Below are positions 43,059 through 50,669 of a stretch of 64,000 bases of DNA, in pieces; the stretch's first letter is position 1, and the number at the start of each line of letters is the position of its first letter. The position numbers and the translations under genes are program-made. The notes beneath the pieces were generated by a model. That model saw nothing but the letters and a program-made list of their open reading frames with translations. It was not told where the DNA came from and did not search any database. The stretch comes from Halobacterium sp. CBA1132 (GTDB lineage Archaea > Halobacteriota > Halobacteria > Halobacteriales > Halobacteriaceae): the NCBI RefSeq assembly GCF_001485535.1, contig NZ_BCMZ01000002.1, positions 124,001 through 188,000 of the forward strand. The letters run 5' to 3'.

Positions 43059-43699
43059 CGGAGTTGACGACGATTGCCTTCGATATCGAAACGACGGGAT
43101 TTCAGACCGGTGATGAACTCACAGTAGTTGGGTTCGATTCAGCGGTCTCGTCGCGGGTATTACTCCATACCGGGACGACACCAGAAGCAGGCCTCGCAGA
43201 TCGGCTCAGCGATGCCCTCCAGACACCGGTACAGCTCTCACTCCATGACAACGAACAGGAACTCCTGAACGAACTAGCGACGTTCGTCACGTCGACACTC
43301 ACCCAACGAGATGCAAAGCTCGTCGCATACAACGGTGAGCGGTGGAACGGAGGATTCGACCTCCCGTTCCTTCGCACACGGCTCTGTACGCACGGGCTCG
43401 ACTGGCCGTTTGGCACGTTGCCATACGTCGACATGATGGATGTCTTCGAGACACGCTTCAATACGAGTGAAGACACACTGAGTGGCGTCTACGAGGAACT
43501 GATCGGCGCCGGATTGAACGACCTGGATCCATTCACCGACAGTAGCGAGGCAGTCACCGCATGGAAGGATGGCGCCTACGAGCCACTCATCACTCACAAC
43601 GTCGCCGATATCCGACGGACTCGAGCGTTGATGGAGCTTGCAGAACGGTATTGCTCGAAGTCGGATTTCTCGATGAAATCGCTCGAACCAATCGTGTGA
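43055..43699 (+). CDS. DEDD-family 3'-5' exonuclease
   Basis: A 214-residue protein of the RNase H-like DnaQ/PolB-exonuclease class. Exo I is TIAFDIETTGF, Exo II is VAYNGERWNGGFDLPFLRTR with its Asp, and Exo III is HNVADIRRTRALMELAE with Asp. All four acidic ligands of a DEDD enzyme can be placed. It is a stand-alone exonuclease without a polymerase domain. Lying in an operon with a RecA-like protein on a replicon that has a broken polB nearby, it could be a plasmid repair enzyme or a defence nuclease. Translation is coupled to the small protein before it. Confidence 0.7.
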   Translation: MTELTTIAFDIETTGFQTGDELTVVGFDSAVSSRVLLHTGTTPEAGLADRLSDALQTPVQLSLHDNEQELLNELATFVTSTLTQRDAKLVAYNGERWNGGFDLPFLRTRLCTHGLDWPFGTLPYVDMMDVFETRFNTSEDTLSGVYEELIGAGLNDLDPFTDSSEAVTAWKDGAYEPLITHNVADIRRTRALMELAERYCSKSDFSMKSLEPIV

Positions 43700-43777
43700 G
43701 GGCTAGTTGTACCCGTTCGAAAACACGAGTCCCCCGCCAGTTGGATAAGGAAGACACGCCCATCGTCTAAGAGTGAG

Positions 43778-44260
43778 CTATGGCGGGTTCTCAGCGTCGT
43801 TGATTCCCTCGAACGTCTCGTTGGTATAGGCGTATCGCCATCGTTGGAGAATCGCTCGTGTCACAAGGCCGGTCTCGGACACAGCAATACAGGATTCCTC
43901 GACGGGACGACTGGGAGCGTCAGGTGGTGGATGGAAGTGTCGTCTCGGCGCGTCCGGTTTCGGGTGGCAATCGAACCGGAAGTTCTGATTCCGGTCGTCC
44001 GTGTAGTGGACCGCATAGTTTTCGGTGAGACTCCACCGGATGTCGATCCGAGCAGTTGACGCTGCACCGACTCCATCAGACAACTCGACCGAGAGTGTCT
44101 GTGGATTCAGCGGGTCGTCTAGTGAGGCTGTCTCGGCCAGCGGTTCCTGCTCCATGATCAGGTCTCGAATCTCGCGCAACGCTCCGGCGTCAATCGGTCC
44201 AAATATCTCGGATTGCTCGACCGGGTGAGAATGTCCAGAAGAGGTCTCGTCGCCGGTCAT
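43778..44260 (-). CDS. TumE-like protein (DUF6516), probable toxin
   Basis: A 160-residue protein. The middle reads ARIDIRWSLTENYAVHYTDD, then NFRFDCHPKPDAPRRHFHPP, and later ILQRWRYAY, which resembles TumE/DUF6516 proteins: a beta-rich core with YxxHYxD and an HxHP-type patch. Its ATG overlaps the stop of the HTH gene upstream by 4 bp. TumE proteins are toxin candidates paired with an HTH antitoxin, and the gene order fits. The assignment rests on motif impression. It could also be a nucleic-acid-binding partner with no toxicity. Confidence 0.5.
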   Translation of the reverse strand: MTGDETSSGHSHPVEQSEIFGPIDAGALREIRDLIMEQEPLAETASLDDPLNPQTLSVELSDGVGAASTARIDIRWSLTENYAVHYTDDRNQNFRFDCHPKPDAPRRHFHPPPDAPSRPVEESCIAVSETGLVTRAILQRWRYAYTNETFEGINDAENPP

Positions 44261-44868
44261 ACGACGACGGATGCATCGTCATCGCTCTCATCGTCGGTAT
44301 CTGTGCCAGTAAGGTGGCCGGTATTGCTTGCTTCACCGATTGCGAGTGTTGCTTGTGCGAGTGCGAGGTTGCGTCGCGTCGTTTGCCATTCTGTGAGGAG
44401 GGCACCGTAGTCGCTATCGACGTCGTCGACGTCTCGTTCACGGGCGAATTCTTCGGGTGAATCAACACCATACTCCTCACGCCATTCCTGTATCTGCGCC
44501 TTCATATCAGCAACCCCGGACGCGATCTCTTCCGGGGACAGTTCCGCGAGCAGCGACTGTGCATGTTCGGTGACAATCGCTGTTTCCGATCGTCGGTAAC
44601 ACGTCGTCTGCCCGTCTTGGGAGGTCGTTACTTCGCCAGCGCTTTCGAGCGTTCGCAAGTGCTTTCGTGCCGTGGTTGCCGAGACGCGGGCGCGGTCGGC
44701 GATCTCGCCGGCGGACGCAGGGTTGTAGGTAGTGCGGATGATTTCGTACACTCGTTCAAACGGCGTCGTCTCCTCAATCCATTCTTCTTCCACGACATCG
44801 TTTACATCGCGGTGTTCGGTCCCTCCATCAGGGATCATTCGACCGGCCGGGGCCATCTCCTCGGACAT
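44257..44868 (-). CDS. Winged-HTH protein, partner of TumE-like gene
   Basis: A 203-residue protein starting at ATG 44868 (MSEEMAPAGRMIPDG); an upstream extension to 44985 is open but implausible. Residues about 35-95 are an ArsR-like winged helix with YNPASAGEIADRARVSATTA followed by RKHLRTLESAGEVTTS. The C-terminal half is a helical segment (MKAQIQEWREEYG) and an acidic tail. It probably represses the pair and neutralises the TumE-like protein downstream. Confidence 0.6.
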   Translation of the reverse strand: MSEEMAPAGRMIPDGGTEHRDVNDVVEEEWIEETTPFERVYEIIRTTYNPASAGEIADRARVSATTARKHLRTLESAGEVTTSQDGQTTCYRRSETAIVTEHAQSLLAELSPEEIASGVADMKAQIQEWREEYGVDSPEEFARERDVDDVDSDYGALLTEWQTTRRNLALAQATLAIGEASNTGHLTGTDTDDESDDDASVVV

Positions 44869-45001
44869 GATATACCAAACAACGGGAAGGCAGCATAATA
44901 ATCTGTGGGACAATATTTTGTTCGCTTGGCTGCCTACTGCCGTTCCCACAGCGTTTCGATCCACTCTTCGACGTAAACTCGCCATTTAGGTTGGGATGTC
45001 C

Positions 45002-45236
45002 CTAGTTCCACAGAGGAAACGAAGCTAGTGCGGAATCGCCGTTGGCCTTGGTGAGGGGTTCGATGTATTGCTCAGGCAGGACGGCTATCGTCGAGCGAGC
45101 GATAGTCGCTATCGAGGAACTGCTCGGCGTTGCCGATCGCGGGCAATACGGACTAGAGGTTGATCGAGGTTTGGGCCAGTAGATCCACGACGCGCTTGAA
45201 CACAGGGAACGTCTCTCGGGTGGACGCGAATAGGAG
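45002..45236 (-). pseudogene. Decayed frame after tfb
   Basis: On the minus strand the reading ETFPVFKRVVDLLAQTSINL ends in a stop, is picked up again as SVLPAIGNAEQFLDSDYRSL and ends in another stop. The composition looks protein-like but is broken twice. I cannot name the parent gene; a transposase or another plasmid protein are both possible. No intact gene exists between 44869 and 45236. Confidence 0.3.
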
Positions 45237-46190
45237 TTACACGCCCAAGCCCATCGCTTCGATCTGTTCTTGATAGCGGTTGCGGATGGTGACTTCGGTG
45301 ACGTTCGCGATGTCGGCGACTTCGCGCTGGGTCTTTTTCTCGTTGCAGAGGAGGCTTGCCGCGTAGATGGCGGCGGCGGCAAATCCGGATGGTGATTTTC
45401 CGGAGAGTAATCCTTGTTCGGCGGAGGTGTCGATGATTTCGCGGGCCTTCGCGATGGTTTCCTCAGAAAGGTCGAGGTCGCTCGCGAAACGAGGGAGGTA
45501 CTCCTTGGGGTCGGTTGGCTGAATTTCGAGGGAGAGTTCCTGGGCGACATAGCGATACGTCCGTCCAATCTCCTTCTGGTCGATGCGGGCGACTTCCGTC
45601 ACTTCCTCGAGGGTTCGCGGGATGCCCTCCTGGCGGCAGGCGGCGTAGAGACAGGCAGTCGCGACGCCCTCAATAGAGCGCCCACGGATGAGGTCCTCCT
45701 TGAGCGCGCGCCGATAGATGACCGATGCGACCTCCCGCACCGACCGTGGGACGCCAAGCGCGGAGGCCATACGGTCGATCTCCGACAGCGCGAACTGGAG
45801 GTTGCGTTCGCCCGCGTCCTTCGTGCGGATGCGCTCCTGCCATTTGCGGAGGCGGTGCATCTGGTTGCGTTTCTTCGCGTCAAGTGAGCGACCGTAGGCG
45901 TCCTTGTCCTTCCAGTCGATCTGGGTCGTGAGCCCCTTATCGTGCATCGTCTTCGTCGTCGGCGCGCCCACGCGTGATTTCTCGTCGCGCTCCGAGGAGT
46001 TGAACGCCCGCCACTCCGGGCCGTGATCAATTTGGTCGTCCTCAAGAACAAGCCCGCAATCCTCACAGACTCGTTCGCTCTGGTCGGTGATCACGTTGGC
46101 TGAGTTGCACTCCGGACACTGCTGTGTCTCGTCGTTCGTTTGTGCTTGCTCACGCGATTCCGTTTCACGTTCCCGAGTCGCCCGTTCCAT
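45237..46190 (-). CDS. tfb: Transcription initiation factor TFB
   Basis: A complete 317-residue archaeal TFIIB. The zinc ribbon CPECNSANVITDQSERVCEDCG is visible near residues 24-45 (two CxxC pairs), followed by the B-finger/linker HGPEWRAFNSSERDEKSRVG and two cyclin repeats containing RKWQERIRTKDAGERNL, TACLYAACRQEGIPRTLEEV and AAIYAASLLCNEKKTQREVA. It ends in the HTH of the second repeat. Haloarchaea carry many TFBs, and plasmid copies direct subsets of promoters. A TATATAT box at about 46217-46223 lies 30 bp upstream on the minus strand. Confidence 0.92.
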   Translation of the reverse strand: MERATRERETESREQAQTNDETQQCPECNSANVITDQSERVCEDCGLVLEDDQIDHGPEWRAFNSSERDEKSRVGAPTTKTMHDKGLTTQIDWKDKDAYGRSLDAKKRNQMHRLRKWQERIRTKDAGERNLQFALSEIDRMASALGVPRSVREVASVIYRRALKEDLIRGRSIEGVATACLYAACRQEGIPRTLEEVTEVARIDQKEIGRTYRYVAQELSLEIQPTDPKEYLPRFASDLDLSEETIAKAREIIDTSAEQGLLSGKSPSGFAAAAIYAASLLCNEKKTQREVADIANVTEVTIRNRYQEQIEAMGLGV

Positions 46191-46215
46191 TCACCATATG
46201 ACAATCTAGTAAGCA

Positions 46216-46224
46216 TATATAGGC
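46216..46224 (-). promoter_or_regulatory. TATA box of tfb
   Basis: CCTATATATGC on the minus strand lies about 30 bp before the ATG at 46190-46188, giving a leaderless or nearly leaderless transcript. Confidence 0.55.
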
Positions 46225-46459
46225 CTTTGCTTGTCATCGGCCAAACAGAGCCAGATTACAGTGCAGATTCACATATATCGAGAGCTGGTGCCGTCACGCC
46301 AAACCGGCATCCTGGAAACAAGCTGGAAATTAGTCCGACAGACGCTAACCACGAACTTCGGCGGCGTGCGGAGTAATCCCTCCCTTCTCCGAAATCCGGA
46401 ATCGACACGCCATCGGCTATGAGACAGCGCCGTGTTTCCGGAGAATGGGGAGTTGGAAA

Positions 46460-46960
46460 ATGCCATTTACCATCGACTTTCTGGACGACGGCCGCGTCCT
46501 GGAGTGGGAGGCAACCGCCGACGGCGCCGTCGCGACCAAGCGCGATGACTACACCCCACGCTTCTACGTCGCCGCTCGCGACCCAGCGGCCGACCTCGAC
46601 CTCACGACACTCCAGTCAGTGTACGACCAGCACCCGGACATCGTCGCGACCGAAATGGTTGCGCGACGCCCCGGCTTTCGACGAGACGAGGAGGCCGTTC
46701 TCGCGGTCGATGTCTCCCACATCGACCGCGTCACCCCACTCGCCCGGCAGGCACGCCAGTTGTCAGACTATCCAGTCGGGGATCTCGCCTGTTTCAACGT
46801 CGACTTCTCGCGAGAGTTCCGGTACTGTCTGGAGACCGGCGCCGATCCGACGCCGGCAAGCGAGTTGTCGACGCTCCGGCTCAGCGTTCCGGTGACCGAA
46901 ACGAGCAACGACGTCTACGAGAAACTGTCCGTCGTCGGCGACGCCGTCACCGGGACGTAG
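46460..46960 (+). pseudogene. polB: Family B DNA polymerase, 5' fragment (plasmid-type polB)
   Basis: The frame starts MPFTIDFLDDGRVLEWEATA and continues with YTPRFYVAARDPAADLDLTT, GDLACFNVDFSREFRYCLE and ELSTLRLSVPV. This is the N-terminal 165 residues of the haloarchaeal plasmid-type family B polymerase. A full enzyme would be several hundred residues longer with exonuclease and palm domains. The frame stops at 46960 exactly where a solitary IS1341-type right-end sequence begins. The last 50 codons of a polymerase of this kind are found at 47765-47917. The gene is therefore broken, with its middle lost. Confidence 0.7.
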
Positions 46961-46991
46961 TTCCTGCAAGTGCCGTCGTTGACACAGGAAG

Positions 46992-47041
46992 CCCCGCCCT
47001 CAAGGAGCGATCCACGGTAGTGGCGAGCGAGTAGGGTGGGG
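46992..47041 (+). mobile_element. Solitary IS1341-type right end, no tnpB
   Basis: CCCCGCCCT at 46992-47000 pairs with AGGGTGGGG at 47033-47041, and the inside reads CAAGGAGCGATCC through GGCGAGCGAGT. It matches the tnpB right end at 9743-9791 closely, including the flanks AG before and TTG/TAGTTCAC after. No tnpB precedes it; polB sequence does. It is the scar of an element deleted together with the middle of polB, or a tnpB-less RNA-encoding remnant. Confidence 0.6.
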
Positions 47042-47136
47042 TAGTTCACTGTGGCGACCTCATCATAGACTCGTTCGCTTACAGCCGATTCGTATTTAGG
47101 CGAAACGCTTTTGCACACTACTCAAACAACGAAGTA

Positions 47137-47547
47137 ATGAGTCCCTCCGACCAGCCGCCAAGCGAGCTCGAATCCGTTCGGGAGCGACTCAACGTCGTCA
47201 CCCAGGAGACGCGATTCGCGCTTCTCCAGGACATCCTCGGGCATCCGTCGGAACTACCGACGCTAAAGGAACTTGACTACGTCAACCCGAGCAAGAGCCG
47301 GACGACGATTCGCCAGCACCTCCAGCAGCTCGTCGACGCCGGCGTCATCGAGGAAGTGCTTCTGCCCGAGGACCGTCGGAAAAATGATCGTCCGTACAAG
47401 TTCTTCGGGATTAGCGAGAGCGGCCGGCAATTCCTTGAGGAACACAAGCTCCTCCGGCCACAAGATACGCTTCGAGAGATATACGACCGCGTAGAGAAGA
47501 CCGAGGACATCAAACGGTACGAGACAGCACCTCGACCCGAGCGCTGA
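47137..47547 (+). CDS. Winged-helix transcriptional regulator
   Basis: A 136-residue protein with a single winged-helix domain. ETRFALLQDILGHPSELPTL, then KSRTTIRQHLQQLVDAGVIE is the recognition helix, and a beta wing RKNDRPYKFFGISESGRQFL follows. The C-terminal tail is short and basic. No ligand-binding domain is seen. It lies inside the broken polB, between its 5' and 3' pieces, so it arrived with the rearrangement or marks a fused boundary. Its targets are unknown. Confidence 0.7.
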   Translation: MSPSDQPPSELESVRERLNVVTQETRFALLQDILGHPSELPTLKELDYVNPSKSRTTIRQHLQQLVDAGVIEEVLLPEDRRKNDRPYKFFGISESGRQFLEEHKLLRPQDTLREIYDRVEKTEDIKRYETAPRPER

Positions 47548-47764
47548 CCGCGGTGAACTGAATAGGTTGGGAATATTTCGACAGACCAGCCAGTCAACAG
47601 TTCGTTCGGTAGGACACGTCACAGCGGTTACTCCACCATGTCCGCTGTTCTGTCGATGGAGATGGCTACCCCACTATGTCCGCAGTAACTTACCGATACA
47701 GCCTCTCAACCCAGCGTTCCTCTACTTCACGCACCAAACCCGTCCAAAATCTGTTTCGTTGGTC

Positions 47765-47917
47765 ATCGAAACCTACGACGCCTCGTACTACGAGACGCAA
47801 CTGGTCAGAGCGGTCGAGAGCGTGCTTTCACCGCTCGGATGGAACCGAACGGAGATCCACCGGGAACTCGCTGAGACTCGAGACACGAGTTTGTCTGCGT
47901 GCATCGATGAAGATTAA
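47765..47917 (+). pseudogene. polB: Family B DNA polymerase, 3' fragment
   Basis: The open frame ending at TAA 47915-47917 reads IETYDASYYETQLVRAVESV and LSPLGWNRTEIHRELAETRD. It resembles the extreme C-terminus of family B polymerases, where Y-x-x-x-Q-(L/I)-x-x-A-V-x-x-V-L-x-P-(L/F)-G-(Y/W) is usual. Upstream of about 47765 the frame is no longer protein-like. With the 5' piece at 46460-46960 it brackets a deletion that removed the exonuclease and palm domains. The stop codon lies inside a 40-bp palindrome. Confidence 0.55.
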
Positions 47918-47953
47918 CCAACAATATTGAGAAATCGAGAGTGTGTTGGTTAA
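47914..47953. repeat. 40-bp palindrome, copy 2
   Basis: TTAACCAACA at 47914-47923 and TGTTGGTTAA at 47944-47953 have a 20-bp spacer, identical geometry to the copy at 41587. The stop codon of the polB 3' fragment is part of the left arm. Confidence 0.75.
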
Positions 47954-48158
47954 ATCAGGGGAGCATGTCTGGACTTTCTCGTCCAGAAGTGGATCGAGAT
48001 GGGGTTCAGTGAGAAGCAGGAGGATTACCAACTCAAAGATAGGACGAGAATTTGTTCAAGTAACGCTTCAGGAATAGATAGAATACATACGTACATCGGG
48101 CCTACAGATTTAGAGGGGAAGAATAACAATCATTCAGTTCAAAAACTCGATAAGGAAT

Positions 48159-48236
48159 ATGTACGATCTCACAGGATTTCAGCGAGACCTCCTCTACGTC
48201 ATCGCCGGCTTAGATGAACCACATGGGCTCGCAGTG
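48159..48236 (+). pseudogene. PadR-family regulator, 5' part, split by tnpB element
   Basis: ATG 48159 opens MYDLTGFQRDLLYVIAGLDE followed by PHGLAV, the first 26 residues of a haloarchaeal PadR-like winged-helix regulator. The frame is then cut by the tnpB element whose right-end hairpin starts at 48242. The continuation (VKDELEEYYESEIHHGRLYP) is found at 49587 on the other side. The insertion has separated helix 1 from the recognition helix, so the regulator cannot be made. Confidence 0.75.
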
Positions 48237-48241
48237 AATCG

Positions 48242-49568
48242 CCTCGGGGTCAAGCCCCGAGGCTTCCCGTTTCCACGACGCGCTTTGCAGACACACGCTG
48301 AAAGTCAGGTGTGTCCGTAGGGAGCGCAGTCTCCACGGGCGTATCTTCGGGCCATCCCAGCCCTAGTTCAGAAAAGCCGCGTTGAAGGACGTTCATCGCC
48401 GCGTTCGCGTCCCTGTCCGTCTCGAATCCGCACGACGGACAGGAGTGTTCCCGTACCCAGATGGACTTCGCTGTCTCCACCCCACACGACGCACATTCCT
48501 TGGTGGTGCCTCGCGCTTCGATCTGCTTGACGTGACAGCCGTACAGGTCGGCTTTGTATTCGAGGAGGGTGATGAACTGTCGCCACGCCGCGTCCTGCTT
48601 GTTGCGAGCGTTGTGCGACTGTTCCAACATTCTCTTCACGTCCAAATCCTCGACAAACACCGCGTCGTACTCACGGACGAGCCACGTCGTAATCTTGTGC
48701 TGGTAGTCCAGCACCTTCCGTTTGATATGACGCTTGACCTTCGCCACTTCCCGACGCTGTTTCTCGTAGTTGTTCGACCCTTGCTCCTTCCGTGAGAGTT
48801 TGCGTTGCTCGCGTTGGAGTCGGTCGTATTCGTCTTCGAGGTCGAGCCAATCCACCGTCTTGCCGTCGCTGGTGTGGACGTAGTTCTGGATTCCGAGGTC
48901 AATCCCGACGCTGTTACTCGCGTCGAGCGAGTCTACGTCGGGTTTCTCGGGTAAGTCAGCGTCGTCGGTTTCGAGACCGAATGAGACGAACCAGTCACCG
49001 GTCGTCTCTTTTTTGAACGTGACTTCTTTGATGTCCGCTTTGTCGGAGATGTCGCGGTGGTAGCGTATTTTGATGTCGCCGATTTTGGAGAGCCAGAGTG
49101 TCGCGTGTCGGCCACTCGTGTTTTTGAGTTCGAAGCCGGACTGCGAGTACGTCATACTCTGGAACCCCCTCGGTGACTTCCATTTGAGCTTCCCCACCTT
49201 GTTCCCGTTCTGTTTCTGCTCGGAAAGGCCGTCGAGGTTCTGGTAGAACCGTGTGACGGTTCGTTGCAGAGCCTTCGAGTTGACTTCCGAGAAGACGGGG
49301 AACTCGTCTTTCCAGTCAGGAAGTCGGTAGTGGTGTTTGTACGCGGAACCGATGTCATCAGCGTCTACGTTCTCGTACTCGTACAGGGTGTAGTTGTACG
49401 CTTGGCGATGAATGTCGATGTGACGTTCCAGTTCAGCCGCTACCTCTTGTGTTGGGTATGCGGGGTAGCGGTGACTGTACTCCATCGCTGTCTCTTGATT
49501 AGCGATGTTTCCACTTAATGGTTTGTACCCCTGCCTATCGGATTCAACCCCGGGGTCAAGCCCCGGGG
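48242..49568 (-). mobile_element. IS1341-type tnpB-only element inserted in padR
   Basis: The element is bounded by two hairpins with the same TCAAG loop: GCCTCGGGG-TCAAG-CCCCGAGGC at 48242-48264 (right end, just after tnpB) and CCCCGGGG-TCAAG-CCCCGGGG at 49548-49568 (left end). Between them lies one tnpB on the minus strand and no tnpA. Flanking sequence rejoins into a single PadR frame when the element is removed, with about 10-20 bp of uncertainty at each edge. This gives an unusually clean view of an insertion site for an element that has no terminal inverted repeats. Confidence 0.75.
48250..49485 (-). CDS. tnpB: TnpB, second IS1341-type copy
   Basis: A complete 411-residue TnpB from a different subgroup than the one at 8519. 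The RuvC residues are intact: VGIDLGIQNYVHTSDG (Asp) near residue 195, AVFVEDLDVKRML (Glu) near residue 280, and TDRDANAAMNVLQRG (Asp) near residue 360, with zinc-ribbon pairs CASCG and CPSCG. It overlaps the right-end hairpin, where an omega RNA would end. The guide would be PadR-side sequence beyond about 48240. TnpB would then cut the uninterrupted padR allele, the expected homing behaviour. Confidence 0.9.
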   Translation of the reverse strand: MEYSHRYPAYPTQEVAAELERHIDIHRQAYNYTLYEYENVDADDIGSAYKHHYRLPDWKDEFPVFSEVNSKALQRTVTRFYQNLDGLSEQKQNGNKVGKLKWKSPRGFQSMTYSQSGFELKNTSGRHATLWLSKIGDIKIRYHRDISDKADIKEVTFKKETTGDWFVSFGLETDDADLPEKPDVDSLDASNSVGIDLGIQNYVHTSDGKTVDWLDLEDEYDRLQREQRKLSRKEQGSNNYEKQRREVAKVKRHIKRKVLDYQHKITTWLVREYDAVFVEDLDVKRMLEQSHNARNKQDAAWRQFITLLEYKADLYGCHVKQIEARGTTKECASCGVETAKSIWVREHSCPSCGFETDRDANAAMNVLQRGFSELGLGWPEDTPVETALPTDTPDFQRVSAKRVVETGSLGA

Positions 49569-49586
49569 CATTCTCCTAGACCGCTT

Positions 49587-49793
49587 GTAAAAGACGAACT
49601 CGAGGAGTACTACGAGTCCGAGATTCACCACGGCCGCCTCTATCCGAATCTCGATACACTCGTCGACAAAGGTTTGGTCGACAAGGGGGAGCTCGACCAG
49701 CGAACAAACGTCTACACAGTAACGCGGCGTGGCGAGCGAGAAATTGCAGCCCGCCGTGAGTGGGAGAATCAGTATATCGACCTAGAGGAGTAG
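49587..49793 (+). pseudogene. PadR-family regulator, 3' part
   Basis: From 49587 the frame reads VKDELEEYYESEIHHGRLYP, NLDTLVDKGLVDKGELDQRT and the wing NVYTVTRRGEREIAARREWE, ending at 49793. This is the recognition helix, wing and C-terminal helix of PadR. It continues in frame from residue 26 of the 5' part at 48236. An open frame starting at 49518 inside the element extends it but is not a native start. Confidence 0.75.
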
Positions 49794-49881
49794 ACGATAG
49801 CAAGCGAGTTCTGAGAGGAAGTAGCGCTGCTTAACCAACGAAAGGACTGCCCACGGAACCGCTCTCTTACTGCAGGATGGT

Positions 49882-49922
49882 TTAACCAACAGAACCTCGA
49901 TAATACAGAAGTTGTTGGTTAA
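49882..49922. repeat. 40-bp palindrome family, copy 3
   Basis: TTAACCAACA at 49882-49891 and TGTTGGTTAA at 49913-49922 are separated by 21 bp, one more than the other copies. A lone half-site with one mismatch (TTAACCAACG) lies at 49831-49840. This copy is 89 bp after padR and 42 bp before the first ORB-like iteron. Confidence 0.75.
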
Positions 49923-49964
49923 GTTCGGGGCGGTTCAATACGAATCGTCGGAATACGGATGGAG

Positions 49965-50633
49965 ACCCCTCTATCGATGTGTTCCTCATGGGAATCCAAG
50001 TAGATAGAGAGAATGCTGGGAGTGGTCTGGCTCGAGGGGATAGACCGGTTATAGACAGACACCCCTCTATCGATGTGTTCAGTTCAGGGTGGTACGAGCG
50101 AAAAACCGAGCGAGAAGAGGATATTGGCGGATGTCAGAGCCCTTTGGACTGGTTCAGCTGGTTCACGAGACGATACATGGCGGATTCAACGACACGAGGC
50201 GGCCAAGAGTTGTGTGCAGCAGAAGACAACAGATAACAGCGGTTGCAGAAGACTTCGAACACTTCGATAGAGGTGTGTGTGTGTTTGTTCTAGAAAGCTA
50301 GAAGAGAAGAAGAGAAGAACAATCACTTTCTGGAGTCCCAATATTCCTGACTCAGCTCTTTTCTCGACGGAATCCCTGGATATCGGCGTATATGGGACGT
50401 CTCGTCGCTGGTCTCAAATCGGCTGAATCCCTTCGAGTTGTCCCCACGCCGAATCACACGAACACATCGATAGAGGGGTGTGTCTCTTCAGCAACTCCTC
50501 GAGGGGCTCGCCGACGGACGCTCTTGGAACACTTCGTTAGGCGCGTTTGGAAATAACCGTCGTAACGAGCTATACTGGCGCTATATCCGGGAATAAACAC
50601 CTCACTACCCGAATCACACTTCGATAGGGGTGG
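49965..50633. repeat. Replication origin, upstream ORB-like iterons (five)
   Basis: Five copies of a 20-bp motif, consensus ACMCCTCTATCGAWGTGTTC, lie upstream of orc1. Plus orientation: 49965-49984 and 50061-50080. Minus orientation: 50257-50276, 50460-50479, and a weaker one at 50614-50633. Read in reverse, each ends in an (A)GGGG-TG(T) string like the G-string of haloarchaeal origin recognition boxes. The inverted arrangement around 50080-50257 and the AT/purine-rich stretch at about 50275-50345 (candidate unwinding element) are what an Orc-dependent origin needs. No gene is supportable between 49794 and 50669. Confidence 0.75.
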
Positions 50634-50669
50634 GGAACATTTTTACTCTTGCTCTGTATGGGGTCGTAC

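Noticed and set aside
45002-45568. 188-codon leftward frame overlapping tfb
   Set aside because: It runs antiphase inside tfb. Only the part beyond 45236 could be independent, and it is broken by stops in the phase that looks protein-like.
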